NCBI RefSeq assembly: GCF_008370045.1
Contig: NZ_VOBN01000002.1
Span: forward strand, 248,001 to 312,000
Direction of reading: 5' to 3'
Length of the DNA: 64,000 nucleotides
From: Pseudomonas sp. ANT_J12
GTDB lineage: Bacteria > Pseudomonadota > Gammaproteobacteria > Pseudomonadales > Pseudomonadaceae
Positions 34,643-43,476 of the stretch are shown in pieces. The notes below the pieces were generated by a model that was not told the DNA's origin, ran no database searches, and worked only from the letters and a program-made list of their open reading frames with translations. Made by a program: the position numbers and the translations under genes. Each line of letters opens with the position of its first letter. The stretch's first letter is position 1.

Positions 34643-35740
34643 ATGCTGCGACGTCAGGCTCTGACTTTAGGTAGTTTGCTGCTGGGAGCAGTGACGCTGG
34701 GCGGCTGGACGCTGTTCAAGCACAAGGACAAGAGCCCGCTGCTGCTCTCGGCGCGGGACGATACCGACGGCAAGCATTACGCCGTCGGTTATCGGCTGGA
34801 TGGCACCCGGGTGTTCGCCACCGAGGTCGGCCAGCGCTGTCACGACATCATCAATCACCCGACCCTGGCGATAGCGCTGTTTGTCGCCCGGCGTCCGGGG
34901 ACCGAGAGTTACCTGATCGACCTGCGCGACGGCACGTTGCTGCAAACCGTGACCTCACAGCCGAACCGGCATTTCTACGGGCACGCGGTGATCCACAAGG
35001 ATGGCGAGTTCTTGTACGCCACTGAGAACGACACCTCCGATCCGGGTCGTGGCTTGCTGGGTGTGTATAAGTTCGAAGGTGAGCGACTTATCCACAGCGG
35101 TGAGATGCCTACTCACGGCGTCGGCCCGCATCAGGTGTCATGGATGCCCGACGGCGAAACCCTGGTGGTGGCCAACGGCGGGATTCGCACCGAGGCCGAA
35201 AGCCGGGTCGAAATGAACCTCAACGCCATGGAACCGAGCCTGGTTTTGATGCAGCGCGACGGCACGCTGTTGAGCAAGGAAACCCTCGCCCAGCAGATGA
35301 ACAGCGTGCGCCACCTGGGGATTGCCAGCGACGGCACGATCCTCGCCAGCCAGCAATTCATGGGCCCCTCCCATGAGTCGTCGGAGTTGCTGGCGATCAA
35401 GCGTCCAGGCCAGCCGTTCGTGGCGTTCCCGGTGCCTGAGCATCAGTTGCAGGCCATGGGGCATTACACCGCCAGCGTCGCGGTGCACAGCGAACTGCGC
35501 CTGGTCGCGCTGACCGCGCCACGGGGCAATCGCTTCTTCATCTGGGACCTGGACAGCGGCGAAGTGCGCCTGGATGCGCCGCTGCCGGACTGCGCCGGAG
35601 TCGGCGCGGTGGCGGACGGTTTTGTCGTGACCTCGGGTCAGGGCCGTTGCCGGTACTACGATTGCCGTCAGACAGATCTGGTTGCAAAACCGTTGGAGTT
35701 GCCGGCGGGGCTCTGGGATAACCACCTTCACCTCATCTGA
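34643..35740 (+). CDS. DUF1513 beta-propeller-like exported protein
   Basis: The 365-residue product has an N-terminal MLRRQALTLGSLLLGAVTLG segment that resembles a Tat or uncleaved signal. The rest is rich in short beta strands and repeated phrases (LDGTRVFATEVGQRCHDI, HPTLAIALFVARRPG, DGEFLYATEND, PDGETLVVANGGI), matching DUF1513, predicted to form a WD40/SMP-30-like propeller. The start is probably the ATG at 34643, just after GAGGGCGAG; an ATG at 34628 overlapping the previous stop is an alternative. It completes the imelysin - di-haem - imelysin operon. Confidence 0.85.
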   Translation: MLRRQALTLGSLLLGAVTLGGWTLFKHKDKSPLLLSARDDTDGKHYAVGYRLDGTRVFATEVGQRCHDIINHPTLAIALFVARRPGTESYLIDLRDGTLLQTVTSQPNRHFYGHAVIHKDGEFLYATENDTSDPGRGLLGVYKFEGERLIHSGEMPTHGVGPHQVSWMPDGETLVVANGGIRTEAESRVEMNLNAMEPSLVLMQRDGTLLSKETLAQQMNSVRHLGIASDGTILASQQFMGPSHESSELLAIKRPGQPFVAFPVPEHQLQAMGHYTASVAVHSELRLVALTAPRGNRFFIWDLDSGEVRLDAPLPDCAGVGAVADGFVVTSGQGRCRYYDCRQTDLVAKPLELPAGLWDNHLHLI

Positions 35741-36061
35741 GCGCCCTCCTCCCCAGTGGGTGAATTTACCCTGTGGCGAGGGGGCTTGGCCCGGTTCGGC
35801 TGCGAAGCCGTCGTAAAACCTGTAAATGCGGGATGACTGGAGAAATGTAAGGGAGCGCTTCGCGCTCCAACGGGGGCAAGCCCCCTCGCCACAGGCAAGC
35901 CCTCTCGCCACAGGCAAGCCCTCTTGCCACAGGCAAGCCCCTTCGCCACAAGTTTTGTGTTCGCCCCATTACAGACTGTAATAAGTGCCAGTTGGATTAC
36001 CCCCCGCACTCGGAGTAATGTTCCGCCTGTCTCACCTGATTTTCTCCAAGGAAGTGGAAAT
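35741..36061. other. Intergenic region with expanded REP and efflux-gene promoter
   Basis: The first two thirds hold the REP cluster (35771-35951). The last 110 bp (35952-36061) hold the promoter and ribosome site (AAGGAAGTGG) of the membrane fusion protein. No gene is seen. Confidence 0.6.
35771..35951. repeat. REP cluster with four tandem 19-bp half-units
   Basis: A TGTGGCGAGG-type inverted repeat pair is extended at its right side by direct copies of a 19-bp unit (form GCAAGCCCCCTCGCCACAG) at 35876, 35895, 35914 and 35933. Copies differ by one to two bases. Internal GGGAGCGCTTCGCGCTCC forms another stem. Confidence 0.9.
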
Positions 36062-37210
36062 ATGCTGCGTCGCCGCATGCTGATCATGTTGGGGGTTGTC
36101 CTGCTTATTGTGCTGGCCCTGGGCGGGTACAAGGCCTTTTCGATCTACACGATGGTCCAGGGTTTCGCCAAGCCGAAACCGCCCATCAGCGTCGCCGTGG
36201 CCACGGCCGCCGAACAGCCGTGGCAGATGCGCTTGCCCACTGTCGGCACGCTCAAGGCGTTGCAGGGAGTGAACCTGAGCCTGGAGATCGCCGGCACCGT
36301 CAAGGAGCTGATGTTCGAGTCCGGGCAGAAGGTCAAGGCCGGGCAACCGCTGCTGCAACTGGACAGCGCCGTGGAGAGTGCCCTGCTGGAAACCGCCCAG
36401 GCTGACCTCGGGTTGGCACAGCTGGATTTCGGGCGTGGCAGTCAGTTGGTCGATAGCCGCGCCATCTCCAAAGGCGAGTACGACCGGCTCTCGGCGCAGT
36501 TGCAAAAGAACAAGGCCACGGTCAATCAGCTCAAGGCCTCCCTGGCGAAGAAACGCATCCTCGCCCCTTTCAGCGGCACCATCGGCATTCGTCAGGTGGA
36601 CGTCGGCGACTACCTCCCCAGCGGCACCATGGTTGCCACCCTGCAAGACCTCAGCAGCCTCTATGTCGACTTCTTCCTGCCCGAACAATCGGTGCCGAAA
36701 ATCGCCCTCGGCCAACCGATCCAGGTCATCGTCGCGGCTTACCCGACGCAGAGCTTCCCCGGCACCATCAGTGCGATCAACCCGAAGGTCGAGAACAGCA
36801 CCCGCAATATTCTGGTGCGTGCGACGCTGGCCAACCCGGACGGCAAGTTGCTGCCGGGCATGTTCGCCAGCCTGCAAGTGATGCTGCCGGATCCGCAAAA
36901 GCACATCGTGGTCCCGGAAAGCGCGATCACCTACACCCTCTACGGCAACTCGCTGTACGTGGTCGCGCAGAAAAAAGCCGAGGACGGCACGGTGGAAAAA
37001 GACGACAAGGGCCAACCGATCCTGATCGCCGAACGCCGCTTCATCGAAACCGGCGACCGCCGCGATGGCCTGGTGATGATCAACAAAGGCGTGCAGAGCG
37101 GCGAACAAGTGGTCACGGCCGGCCAGATCAAACTGGACAACGGCGCACACATTGCCATCAGCGACGACAAGACCCTGACCGATAAGAACAGTCAGCCACG
37201 CACTGACTGA
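36062..37210 (+). CDS. RND efflux periplasmic adaptor (MexV-like)
   Basis: This 382-residue membrane-fusion protein has an N-terminal membrane anchor (about 5-25, MLIMLGVVLLIVLALGGYKA), a lipoyl/barrel-sandwich domain (VNLSLEIAGTVKELMFESGQKVKAGQPLLQLD and ILAPFSGTIGIRQVDVGDYL), a coiled-coil hairpin between them (about 105-160) and a beta barrel (LYVDFFLPEQSVPKI). The start is the ATG at 36062 with AAGGAAG upstream. It is paired with the RND pump 13 bp downstream; no outer-membrane channel gene is present. Position matches mexVW of P. aeruginosa. Confidence 0.92.
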   Translation: MLRRRMLIMLGVVLLIVLALGGYKAFSIYTMVQGFAKPKPPISVAVATAAEQPWQMRLPTVGTLKALQGVNLSLEIAGTVKELMFESGQKVKAGQPLLQLDSAVESALLETAQADLGLAQLDFGRGSQLVDSRAISKGEYDRLSAQLQKNKATVNQLKASLAKKRILAPFSGTIGIRQVDVGDYLPSGTMVATLQDLSSLYVDFFLPEQSVPKIALGQPIQVIVAAYPTQSFPGTISAINPKVENSTRNILVRATLANPDGKLLPGMFASLQVMLPDPQKHIVVPESAITYTLYGNSLYVVAQKKAEDGTVEKDDKGQPILIAERRFIETGDRRDGLVMINKGVQSGEQVVTAGQIKLDNGAHIAISDDKTLTDKNSQPRTD

Positions 37211-37223
37211 TCAAGGAATCCTC

Positions 37224-40200
37224 ATGGCTTTTACCGATCCGTTCATCCGCCGCCCGGTGCTCGCCACGGTGGTCAGCCTGTTGATTGTGCTGCTGGGCTT
37301 CCAGGCCTGGAGCAAGCTGCCGCTGCGCCAATACCCGCAAATGGAAAACGCCCTGATCACGGTAACCACCGCCTACCCCGGGGCCAACGCCGAAACCATT
37401 CAGGGCTACATCACCCAGCCGATGCAGCAGAGCCTGGCGAGCGCCGAGGGCATCGACTACATGACCTCGGTCAGTCGCCAGAACTTCTCGGTGATCTCCG
37501 TCTACGCACGTATCGGTTCCAACAGCGACCGCTTGTTCACCGAGTTGCTGGCCAAGGCCAACGAGGTGAAGAACAAGCTGCCCCAGGACGCCGAAGACCC
37601 GGTGCTGAGCAAGGAAGCCGCCGACGCCTCGGCGCTGATGTACATCAGTTATTTCAGCAAGGAGCTGAGCAACCCACAGATCACCGATTACCTGTCCCGG
37701 GTCATCCAGCCCAAACTGGCGACACTGCCCGGCATGGCCGAAGCCGAGATTCTTGGCAACCAGGTGTTCGCCATGCGCTTGTGGCTGGACCCGGTGAAAC
37801 TGGCCGGGTTCGGCTTGAGCGCCAGCGATGTGACCAACGCGGTGCGCCAGTACAACTTCCTCTCCGCCGCCGGCGAAGTGAAAGGCGAGTACGTGGTCAC
37901 CAGCATCAACGCCAACACCGAACTCAAGTCCGCCGAGGCCTTCGCCGCGATTCCGCTCAAGGTCGATGGCGACAGCCGGGTGCTGCTCAGCGATGTCGCG
38001 CGGGTCGAAATGGGCGCCGAGAACTACAACGCCATCAGCTCCTTCGGCGGTACACCCTCGGTGTACATCGGCATCAAGGCCACCCCGGGCGCCAACCCGC
38101 TGGACGTGATCAAGGAAGTGCGCAAGATCATGCCGGAGCTGGAAGCCCAGTTGCCGCCCAACCTGAAAAGCGAAATCGCCTACGACGCCACGCTGTTTAT
38201 CCAGGCCTCGATCAACGAGGTGATCAAGACCCTGTTTGAAGCAGTGCTGATCGTCATAGTCGTCGTATTCCTGTTCCTCGGCGCCCTGCGTTCGGTGGTG
38301 ATCCCGGTGGTGACCATCCCGCTGTCGATGATCGGTGTGATGTTCTTCATGCAGATGATGGGCTACTCGATCAACCTGCTGACGCTGCTGGCGATGGTGT
38401 TGGCCATCGGGCTGGTGGTGGACGATGCGATTGTGGTGGTGGAGAACATTCACCGGCACATCGAGGAAGGCAAGACACCGCTGGACGCTGCCATTGAAGG
38501 CGCCCGGGAAATCGCCATGCCGGTGGTGTCCATGACCATCACCCTGGCCGCGGTCTATGCGCCGATCGGCTTTCTGACGGGCCTCACGGGGGCGCTGTTC
38601 AAGGAATTCGCCCTGACGCTGGCCGGGGCGGTGGTGATTTCCGGCATCGTCGCCCTGACCCTGTCGCCGATGATGTGCGCCTATTTGCTGCGCCATGACA
38701 CCAATCCCAGCGGCCTGGCCCATCGCCTCGACCTGATTTTCGAAGGCCTCAAGCGCCGCTATCAGAGCATGCTGCACGGCACGCTCAATACCCGGCCGGT
38801 GGTGCTGGTGTTCGCGGTGATCGTGCTGTGCCTGATCCCGGTATTTTTAAAGTTCGCCAAAACGGAACTGGCACCGGACGAGGACCAGGGCATCATTTTC
38901 ATGATTGCCAACGCCCCGCAGCCGACCAACCTCGACTACCTGAACACTTACACCGACGAGTTCATCACGATCTTCAAGGAGTTTCCCGAGTACTACTCCT
39001 CGTTCCAGATCAATGGCTTCAACGGCGTGCAATCGGGTATCGGCGGCTTCCTGCTCAAACCGTGGAACGAGCGCGGCCGCACGCAAATGCAGATCCTGCC
39101 CGAAGTTCAGAAAAAGCTGGGGAGCATTCCCGGCTTGCAGATTTTCGGTTTCAACCTGCCGTCCCTGCCGGGCACCGGTGAAGGCTTGCCGTTCCAGTTC
39201 ATCATCAACACCGCCAACGACTACGCCTCGCTGCTGGACGTGGCGGACCGGGTAAAAAAACGCGCGCTGGAGTCCGGCAAGTTTGCCTTCGTCGACATCG
39301 ACCTGGCGTTCGACAAGCCGGAAGTGGTGGTGGATATCGACCGCGCCAAGGCCGCGCAGATGGGCGTGTCGATGCAGGACCTCGGTGGCACCCTGGCGAC
39401 GTTGCTGGGTGAGGCGGAAATCAATCGGTTCACCATCGAAGGGCGCAGCTACAAGGTCATCGCCCAGGTCGAACGGGCCTACCGGGATAACCCTGACTGG
39501 CTGAACAATTACTACGTCAAGAACACCAAGGGCGAACTGCTGCCACTGTCGACCCTGATCACCGTGACCGACCGGGCGCGGCCACGGCAGTTGAACCAGT
39601 TCCAGCAGCTCAACGCGGCGGCGGTGACCGGGTTCCCGCTGGTCAGCATGGGCGAGGCCATCGACACCGTGCGCCAGATCGCCCAGGAAGAAGCGCCAGT
39701 GGGTTTTGCCTTTGACTATGGCGGCACGTCGCGGCAATTCGTTCAGGAAGGCAGCGCGCTGTGGGTCACGTTCGCCCTGGCCCTGGCGATCATTTTCCTG
39801 GTGCTGGCGGCGCAGTTCGAAAGCTTCCGTGATCCGCTGGTGATTCTGGTCACCGTGCCGCTGTCGATTTGCGGGGCGTTGATCCCGCTGTTCCTCGGCT
39901 GGTCGAGCATGAACATCTATACCCAGGTCGGGTTGGTGACGTTGATCGGGCTGATCAGCAAACACGGGATCCTGATCGTGGAGTTCGCCAACAAGCTGCG
40001 CAAGGAGAAAGGTCTGACCCCGCGCGAAGCGGTGGAGGAAGCGGCGGCCATTCGTCTGCGGCCGGTGTTGATGACCACGGCGGCGATGGTGTTCGGCATG
40101 GTGCCGTTGATTCTGGCCACCGGTGCGGGGGCCGTCAGCCGCTTCGATATTGGCACGGTGATCGCCACGGGGATGTCGATCGGGACGTTGTTTACCTTGT

Positions 40201-40259
40201 TCGTGCTGCCGTGTGTGTACACGTTGCTGGCCAAGCCCGATAAACCCTCCGTCCGATGA
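37224..40259 (+). CDS. RND multidrug efflux pump (MexW-like)
   Basis: This 1011-residue inner-membrane proton antiporter is about the usual length of the HAE-1/MexW group. The proton-relay aspartates are seen in GLVVDDAIVVVENIHRH (about 400-416). Other typical features are MENALITVTTAYPGANAETI in the first porter domain, the second TM half from about 525, and the C-terminal GLISKHGILIVEFANKLR and LRPVLMTTAAMVFGMVPL. It should export antibiotics or related compounds with the adaptor upstream and a TolC/OprM-type channel encoded elsewhere. A REP pair overlaps its stop codon. Confidence 0.95.
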   Translation: MAFTDPFIRRPVLATVVSLLIVLLGFQAWSKLPLRQYPQMENALITVTTAYPGANAETIQGYITQPMQQSLASAEGIDYMTSVSRQNFSVISVYARIGSNSDRLFTELLAKANEVKNKLPQDAEDPVLSKEAADASALMYISYFSKELSNPQITDYLSRVIQPKLATLPGMAEAEILGNQVFAMRLWLDPVKLAGFGLSASDVTNAVRQYNFLSAAGEVKGEYVVTSINANTELKSAEAFAAIPLKVDGDSRVLLSDVARVEMGAENYNAISSFGGTPSVYIGIKATPGANPLDVIKEVRKIMPELEAQLPPNLKSEIAYDATLFIQASINEVIKTLFEAVLIVIVVVFLFLGALRSVVIPVVTIPLSMIGVMFFMQMMGYSINLLTLLAMVLAIGLVVDDAIVVVENIHRHIEEGKTPLDAAIEGAREIAMPVVSMTITLAAVYAPIGFLTGLTGALFKEFALTLAGAVVISGIVALTLSPMMCAYLLRHDTNPSGLAHRLDLIFEGLKRRYQSMLHGTLNTRPVVLVFAVIVLCLIPVFLKFAKTELAPDEDQGIIFMIANAPQPTNLDYLNTYTDEFITIFKEFPEYYSSFQINGFNGVQSGIGGFLLKPWNERGRTQMQILPEVQKKLGSIPGLQIFGFNLPSLPGTGEGLPFQFIINTANDYASLLDVADRVKKRALESGKFAFVDIDLAFDKPEVVVDIDRAKAAQMGVSMQDLGGTLATLLGEAEINRFTIEGRSYKVIAQVERAYRDNPDWLNNYYVKNTKGELLPLSTLITVTDRARPRQLNQFQQLNAAAVTGFPLVSMGEAIDTVRQIAQEEAPVGFAFDYGGTSRQFVQEGSALWVTFALALAIIFLVLAAQFESFRDPLVILVTVPLSICGALIPLFLGWSSMNIYTQVGLVTLIGLISKHGILIVEFANKLRKEKGLTPREAVEEAAAIRLRPVLMTTAAMVFGMVPLILATGAGAVSRFDIGTVIATGMSIGTLFTLFVLPCVYTLLAKPDKPSVR

Positions 40260-40364
40260 TCGTTCCCACGCTCCGCGTGGGAATGCATCCCGGGACGCTC
40301 CGCGTCCCAAAGCGTGACGCAGAGCGTCACAAGAGGCATTCCCACGCGGAGCGTGGGAACGATC
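40258..40364. repeat. Paired palindromic repeats overlapping the RND stop codon
   Basis: It starts GATCGTTCCCACGCTCCGCG at 40258, sharing the bases of the pump's TGA stop (40257-40259), and ends with the complementary unit at 40364. Between them are smaller palindromes (GACGCTCCGCGTC; GTGACGCAGAGCGTCAC). It is the same doublet type as 20115-20225. Confidence 0.88.
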
Positions 40365-40374
40365 AACGATCAGC

Positions 40375-40406
40375 CAAAAAAAAGACCCCGCATCTGCGAG
40401 GCCTTT
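40375..40406 (-). terminator. Terminator of the inaA / small-gene transcript
   Basis: On the minus strand, AAAGGCCTCGCA pairs with TGCGGGGTCTTT (two G-U pairs), followed by eight U residues. It lies 20 bp after the small gene's stop. Confidence 0.85.
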
Positions 40407-40425
40407 TATTTTGGCTTCAATCTGT

Positions 40426-40653
40426 TCAACTCTGCGGCCTCAATCCCTGTGAAAGTCCGAACATGAACAGTAACAAGTCATGATCAGGTTGTGTGGCCAC
40501 GGCTGCTTTGGCAACCCGTGGCAACGGACAGTGAGCGCCATCGTTCACTGCACTGAGGACTTGCGTGCGGGGCTGCTCCCAAGCCGCCACCGCCAATGAA
40601 GCAACTGCCAAGGCTCCTAGAAGAAACACACCTCGTGCAATTTCGAGTTTCAT
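40426..40653 (-). CDS. Small exported protein, 75 aa
   Basis: The ATG at 40653 opens a 75-codon frame, 2 bp after the inaA stop. The N-terminus MKLEIARGVFLLGALAVASLAVAA is a plausible signal peptide, leaving a mature chain of about 50 residues that contains one Cys and ends LRPQS. No family is recognised. The ribosome site is weak, suggesting translational coupling to inaA. A strong terminator 20 bp downstream supports a real end of the transcription unit. Confidence 0.6.
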   Translation of the reverse strand: MKLEIARGVFLLGALAVASLAVAAWEQPRTQVLSAVNDGAHCPLPRVAKAAVATQPDHDLLLFMFGLSQGLRPQS

Positions 40654-40655
40654 CG

Positions 40656-41369
40656 CTATAAACCCTTGATAGCGCTGCCAAACGCCGTCTCATAAAAGTA
40701 GACCAGATTCTTCCAGTCTGTATCGCTGAACGACGAGTGGCGACGCAGCTGCTTCATGTCATGGGCGGCGGCACGCTGGGCGGTCAAACGCTGGCGGCAC
40801 TTTTCAAGATCGATCAACGCCACTTCCACCGTGGCCGCATCCCCTTCGCCAGTCACCCGCACGAATACGTGTTTGATGTAGATGCAGCTGTGCTGCCAGC
40901 GCCCCTTGTGCATGCGGGCCAGGTTCTCGGCCAGTTCCTTGAGGACGCGCTCGTGTACCACTTCGCCATGACGCTCGCGACCGCCACCGGCATACCAGTG
41001 TTCGATTTCCTCAAAGCCATCCAGAGACTTGGTAACCAGCAACGCGCGCCATTTGTGCACCGGGTCCCGTTGGGCACCACAGAACACCATTTCCGGCACG
41101 CGCACGCCGAGCGCCGTCAAACCGATCAGCGCATCCTGCTCGCGCAATACGGTCGGTCGGCCGAACGGGTGCAACCAACTGCGGTAGATATGCCCGGTCT
41201 GACGCTTGGCATACAGCAGTTGCCCGTCGCTGCCCCTGACGCGCTGCACGCCACTTTCCCCACCGCGACGGACGTTGGGTTCTTCCACCCATTCACCGCG
41301 CTGATTCCAGAAATAGTCGAAGCGGTCCTGGGAAGCGACTTCCGTTTCTGCTGCACATTGCACTGCCAT
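40656..41369 (-). CDS. inaA: InaA-type lipopolysaccharide-kinase-like protein
   Basis: The 237-residue cytoplasmic product belongs to the LPS kinase/RIO-like kinase superfamily (WaaP/Kdo kinase fold). Seen are the ATP-lysine region LLYAKRQTGHIYRSW, a catalytic-loop equivalent at MHKGRWQHSCIYIKHVFV and the metal-binding Asp in ALIDLEKCRQ. The usual HGD in the loop is modified, so activity is uncertain. InaA in P. aeruginosa is weak-acid inducible and sits at the same relative position. The start is the ATG at 41369 with AGAGGT upstream. The methyltransferase gene precedes it by 4 bp. Confidence 0.85.
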   Translation of the reverse strand: MAVQCAAETEVASQDRFDYFWNQRGEWVEEPNVRRGGESGVQRVRGSDGQLLYAKRQTGHIYRSWLHPFGRPTVLREQDALIGLTALGVRVPEMVFCGAQRDPVHKWRALLVTKSLDGFEEIEHWYAGGGRERHGEVVHERVLKELAENLARMHKGRWQHSCIYIKHVFVRVTGEGDAATVEVALIDLEKCRQRLTAQRAAAHDMKQLRRHSSFSDTDWKNLVYFYETAFGSAIKGL

Positions 41370-41373
41370 CCTG

Positions 41374-42042
41374 TTACCTCTTGCGTAATACGTAAACTCG
41401 CCACATGGCATAGAGCGGTAAAAAGTCCAGTTGTTCCTGGATACGAAAACCCGCCTGTTCGAACTCCTTTTCAACCGTGGTGGCCGGTAACACAAAGCGA
41501 TTTTGGTAACCTTCCTGCCCGCGCTTTTTCTCGGCGCGCTTGCGCTTCCAGGCCTTGAAATTGCCATCCACCCACAACGAAATGATCACGCTGTCACGGG
41601 TGACACGCTCGAATTCGCGCAGGATAGCCAGTCGGTGCTCGGCTTCCCCGATGTGATGGAGCAAACGCATGCAAAAAATGCTGTCGACGGCGTTATCAGG
41701 CAAAGCAATGTCGAATGCAGAAGTGTGCAAGGGTTGTACCCGTTTCACCACTTCAGCCGGCTGCGACTGGGTCGCAATTTTCAACATTGATTCGGAGTTA
41801 TCGGCTCCGATGATCACCCGATTGGGTTTTTCTGCCAGTAACGGCCAGAAACGCCCGGCACCACTGGGTAAATCGAGGACCAAACCAGGCTCGCCGGCCA
41901 GGGTCAGCGCCTTGCGTGCCAGTTGTTCGTCACGCCAATGGGACAATCGACGACCGAGACCGTCCTGGTGCTTGCGCAAATATTTTTGCGCGTGTTGATC
42001 GTCGTACTTTTCCGAAAAATCCAGCTTGATCGGGCCCGTCAT
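41374..42042 (-). CDS. SAM-dependent methyltransferase
   Basis: This 222-residue class I methyltransferase binds SAM through VLDLPSGAGRFWPLLA (about 70-85) and the acidic end of strand 2, VIIGADNSESM. The catalytic-face motif is VDSIFCMRLLHHIG. The C-terminal part (about 165-200) is basic (AWKRKRAEKKRG). The start is the ATG at 42042, with AGGAG 8 bp upstream. It is co-transcribed with inaA. The substrate is unknown; an envelope or lipid target is possible from context. Confidence 0.87.
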   Translation of the reverse strand: MTGPIKLDFSEKYDDQHAQKYLRKHQDGLGRRLSHWRDEQLARKALTLAGEPGLVLDLPSGAGRFWPLLAEKPNRVIIGADNSESMLKIATQSQPAEVVKRVQPLHTSAFDIALPDNAVDSIFCMRLLHHIGEAEHRLAILREFERVTRDSVIISLWVDGNFKAWKRKRAEKKRGQEGYQNRFVLPATTVEKEFEQAGFRIQEQLDFLPLYAMWRVYVLRKR

Positions 42043-42195
42043 ATCAAATGCTCCTGAATTGCTGATGGCAACCACCTTAGGTAGCGTCATGTCAGCGTCA
42101 GGTCATCACTTTGTGAAAACTTCGTTGTGTACAATCACCAAGTATTTCAGGGTTTTACAAGGATTAGATAGTGGCGCGGGGCCACCGCCTTTCAA

Positions 42196-43476
42196 TCAGG
42201 CCCGAGGCTTACCCAATTCCACTTCAAAACGGCAGCCGTTCGGTTCCATGGTGGTCAGGCTGACGGTCCAGCCCTGGCTCTCACAGATCCGCTGTACCAG
42301 CGACAAGCCCAGCCCCAGGCCTTCGCCACGTTTTTCGGAGCCCCGCACAAAGGGTTCGAACATCGCCTCGCGCTTTTCTTCCGGAATACCGACACCGCTG
42401 TCCTCGACGACGAACCCGGTACCTCTCAGGGTGAGGCGAATGAACCCGGTTTCGGTGTAGTGCAGAGCATTGCGCAACAGGTTGCCCATGACCGCATGCA
42501 ACAGCGTCGCGTTGTAGCCCTGATTCGCAGGACTTCCCCGCTCGAAGTCCAGCGTCAAGCCCTTGGACTCGATCGGCTCACGCCAGAGATTGAGCAGCCC
42601 GTCAGCCACCTGGCTGACCGTCTGCTGCGGGGACATGCTGGCGTCTTCATGCTGGGCACGGGCAAGCATCAGGAAGGTTTGCACCAGTTCGCGCATTTCC
42701 TCACAGGCCCTGGCGATGCGCTCGACCTGGGCGCGACCGCGCTGGTCGATGCCAGGGTTTTCCAGCAGCAATTCGCAGGAACTGGCCAAGACCATCAGCG
42801 GGGTGCGCAACTCATGACTGACGTCACTGGTGAACAGGCGCTCACGGGTCAAGGCCTGACGCAGACGCCCGAGCGTGGCGTCGAAGGCCACCGCCAGTTC
42901 GCCCACTTCGTCCGCGGCGTAGTCGGGCGCCAAGGGCGGCGCCAAACCCAATAACTGATCGCGATGCCGTACTTGCCGAGCCAGCCGCACCACGGGCGCC
43001 ATGACTTTGCGCGCCAGGATCCAGCCGAGAAAAACCGCCAGTGCCAGGCTCAGGACGAAGCCCACCAGCACCACGGCAAACAGCACCCGCTCACGCTCCT
43101 CGAAATCACTCTGATCCTGCAACAGCACGTACCGCCGGCCGTCGACGACTTCGACCATCGCGTGATACGAGAGCTGTTCGCGAAACACTTCGTGAAAACC
43201 CGGTTCCAGGTGACGCAGGTCCTTGGGCAACTCGAAGTCCCCTGGCCCGCCACTGAAATAGAACAGCTGGTCGGGCTCTGGGCGGTGGCTCCAGTCCGAG
43301 ACGCTGTCCATCAGCAATAGCCGTTGCAAGTCGCCGCCCAGGCCTGCCGAAATCAGTTTCTCTTCCACCAGGTGCACGGTCGCCACGATGCCCATGGCGA
43401 AGGCCCCGGCCACCAGCGCGCTCATCAGCGCAAAGGCAATGATGATCCGTTGAGCAAGGCTCTGCTTAAACTCCAT
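42196..43476 (-). CDS. colS: Sensor histidine kinase ColS
   Basis: This 426-residue inner-membrane kinase has two TM segments (about 10-33 and 131-155) around a short periplasmic sensor, then HAMP, HisKA with the phosphorylated histidine in SDVSHELRTPL (H221), and the ATPase domain (NLLRNALHYTE, VEDSGVGIP, GLGLGLSLVQ). Residues H35, E38, E96 and the E126xxE129 motif occur at positions I recall being tied to Fe/Zn sensing in ColS of P. putida. Its start overlaps the colR stop by 11 bp. It phosphorylates ColR, controlling membrane integrity and metal tolerance genes. Confidence 0.93.
   Translation of the reverse strand: MEFKQSLAQRIIIAFALMSALVAGAFAMGIVATVHLVEEKLISAGLGGDLQRLLLMDSVSDWSHRPEPDQLFYFSGGPGDFELPKDLRHLEPGFHEVFREQLSYHAMVEVVDGRRYVLLQDQSDFEERERVLFAVVLVGFVLSLALAVFLGWILARKVMAPVVRLARQVRHRDQLLGLAPPLAPDYAADEVGELAVAFDATLGRLRQALTRERLFTSDVSHELRTPLMVLASSCELLLENPGIDQRGRAQVERIARACEEMRELVQTFLMLARAQHEDASMSPQQTVSQVADGLLNLWREPIESKGLTLDFERGSPANQGYNATLLHAVMGNLLRNALHYTETGFIRLTLRGTGFVVEDSGVGIPEEKREAMFEPFVRGSEKRGEGLGLGLSLVQRICESQGWTVSLTTMEPNGCRFEVELGKPRA

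Noticed and set aside
35876..35951. Possible small CRISPR array
   Set aside because: The 19-bp units are contiguous without unique spacers and belong to a REP element; no cas genes.
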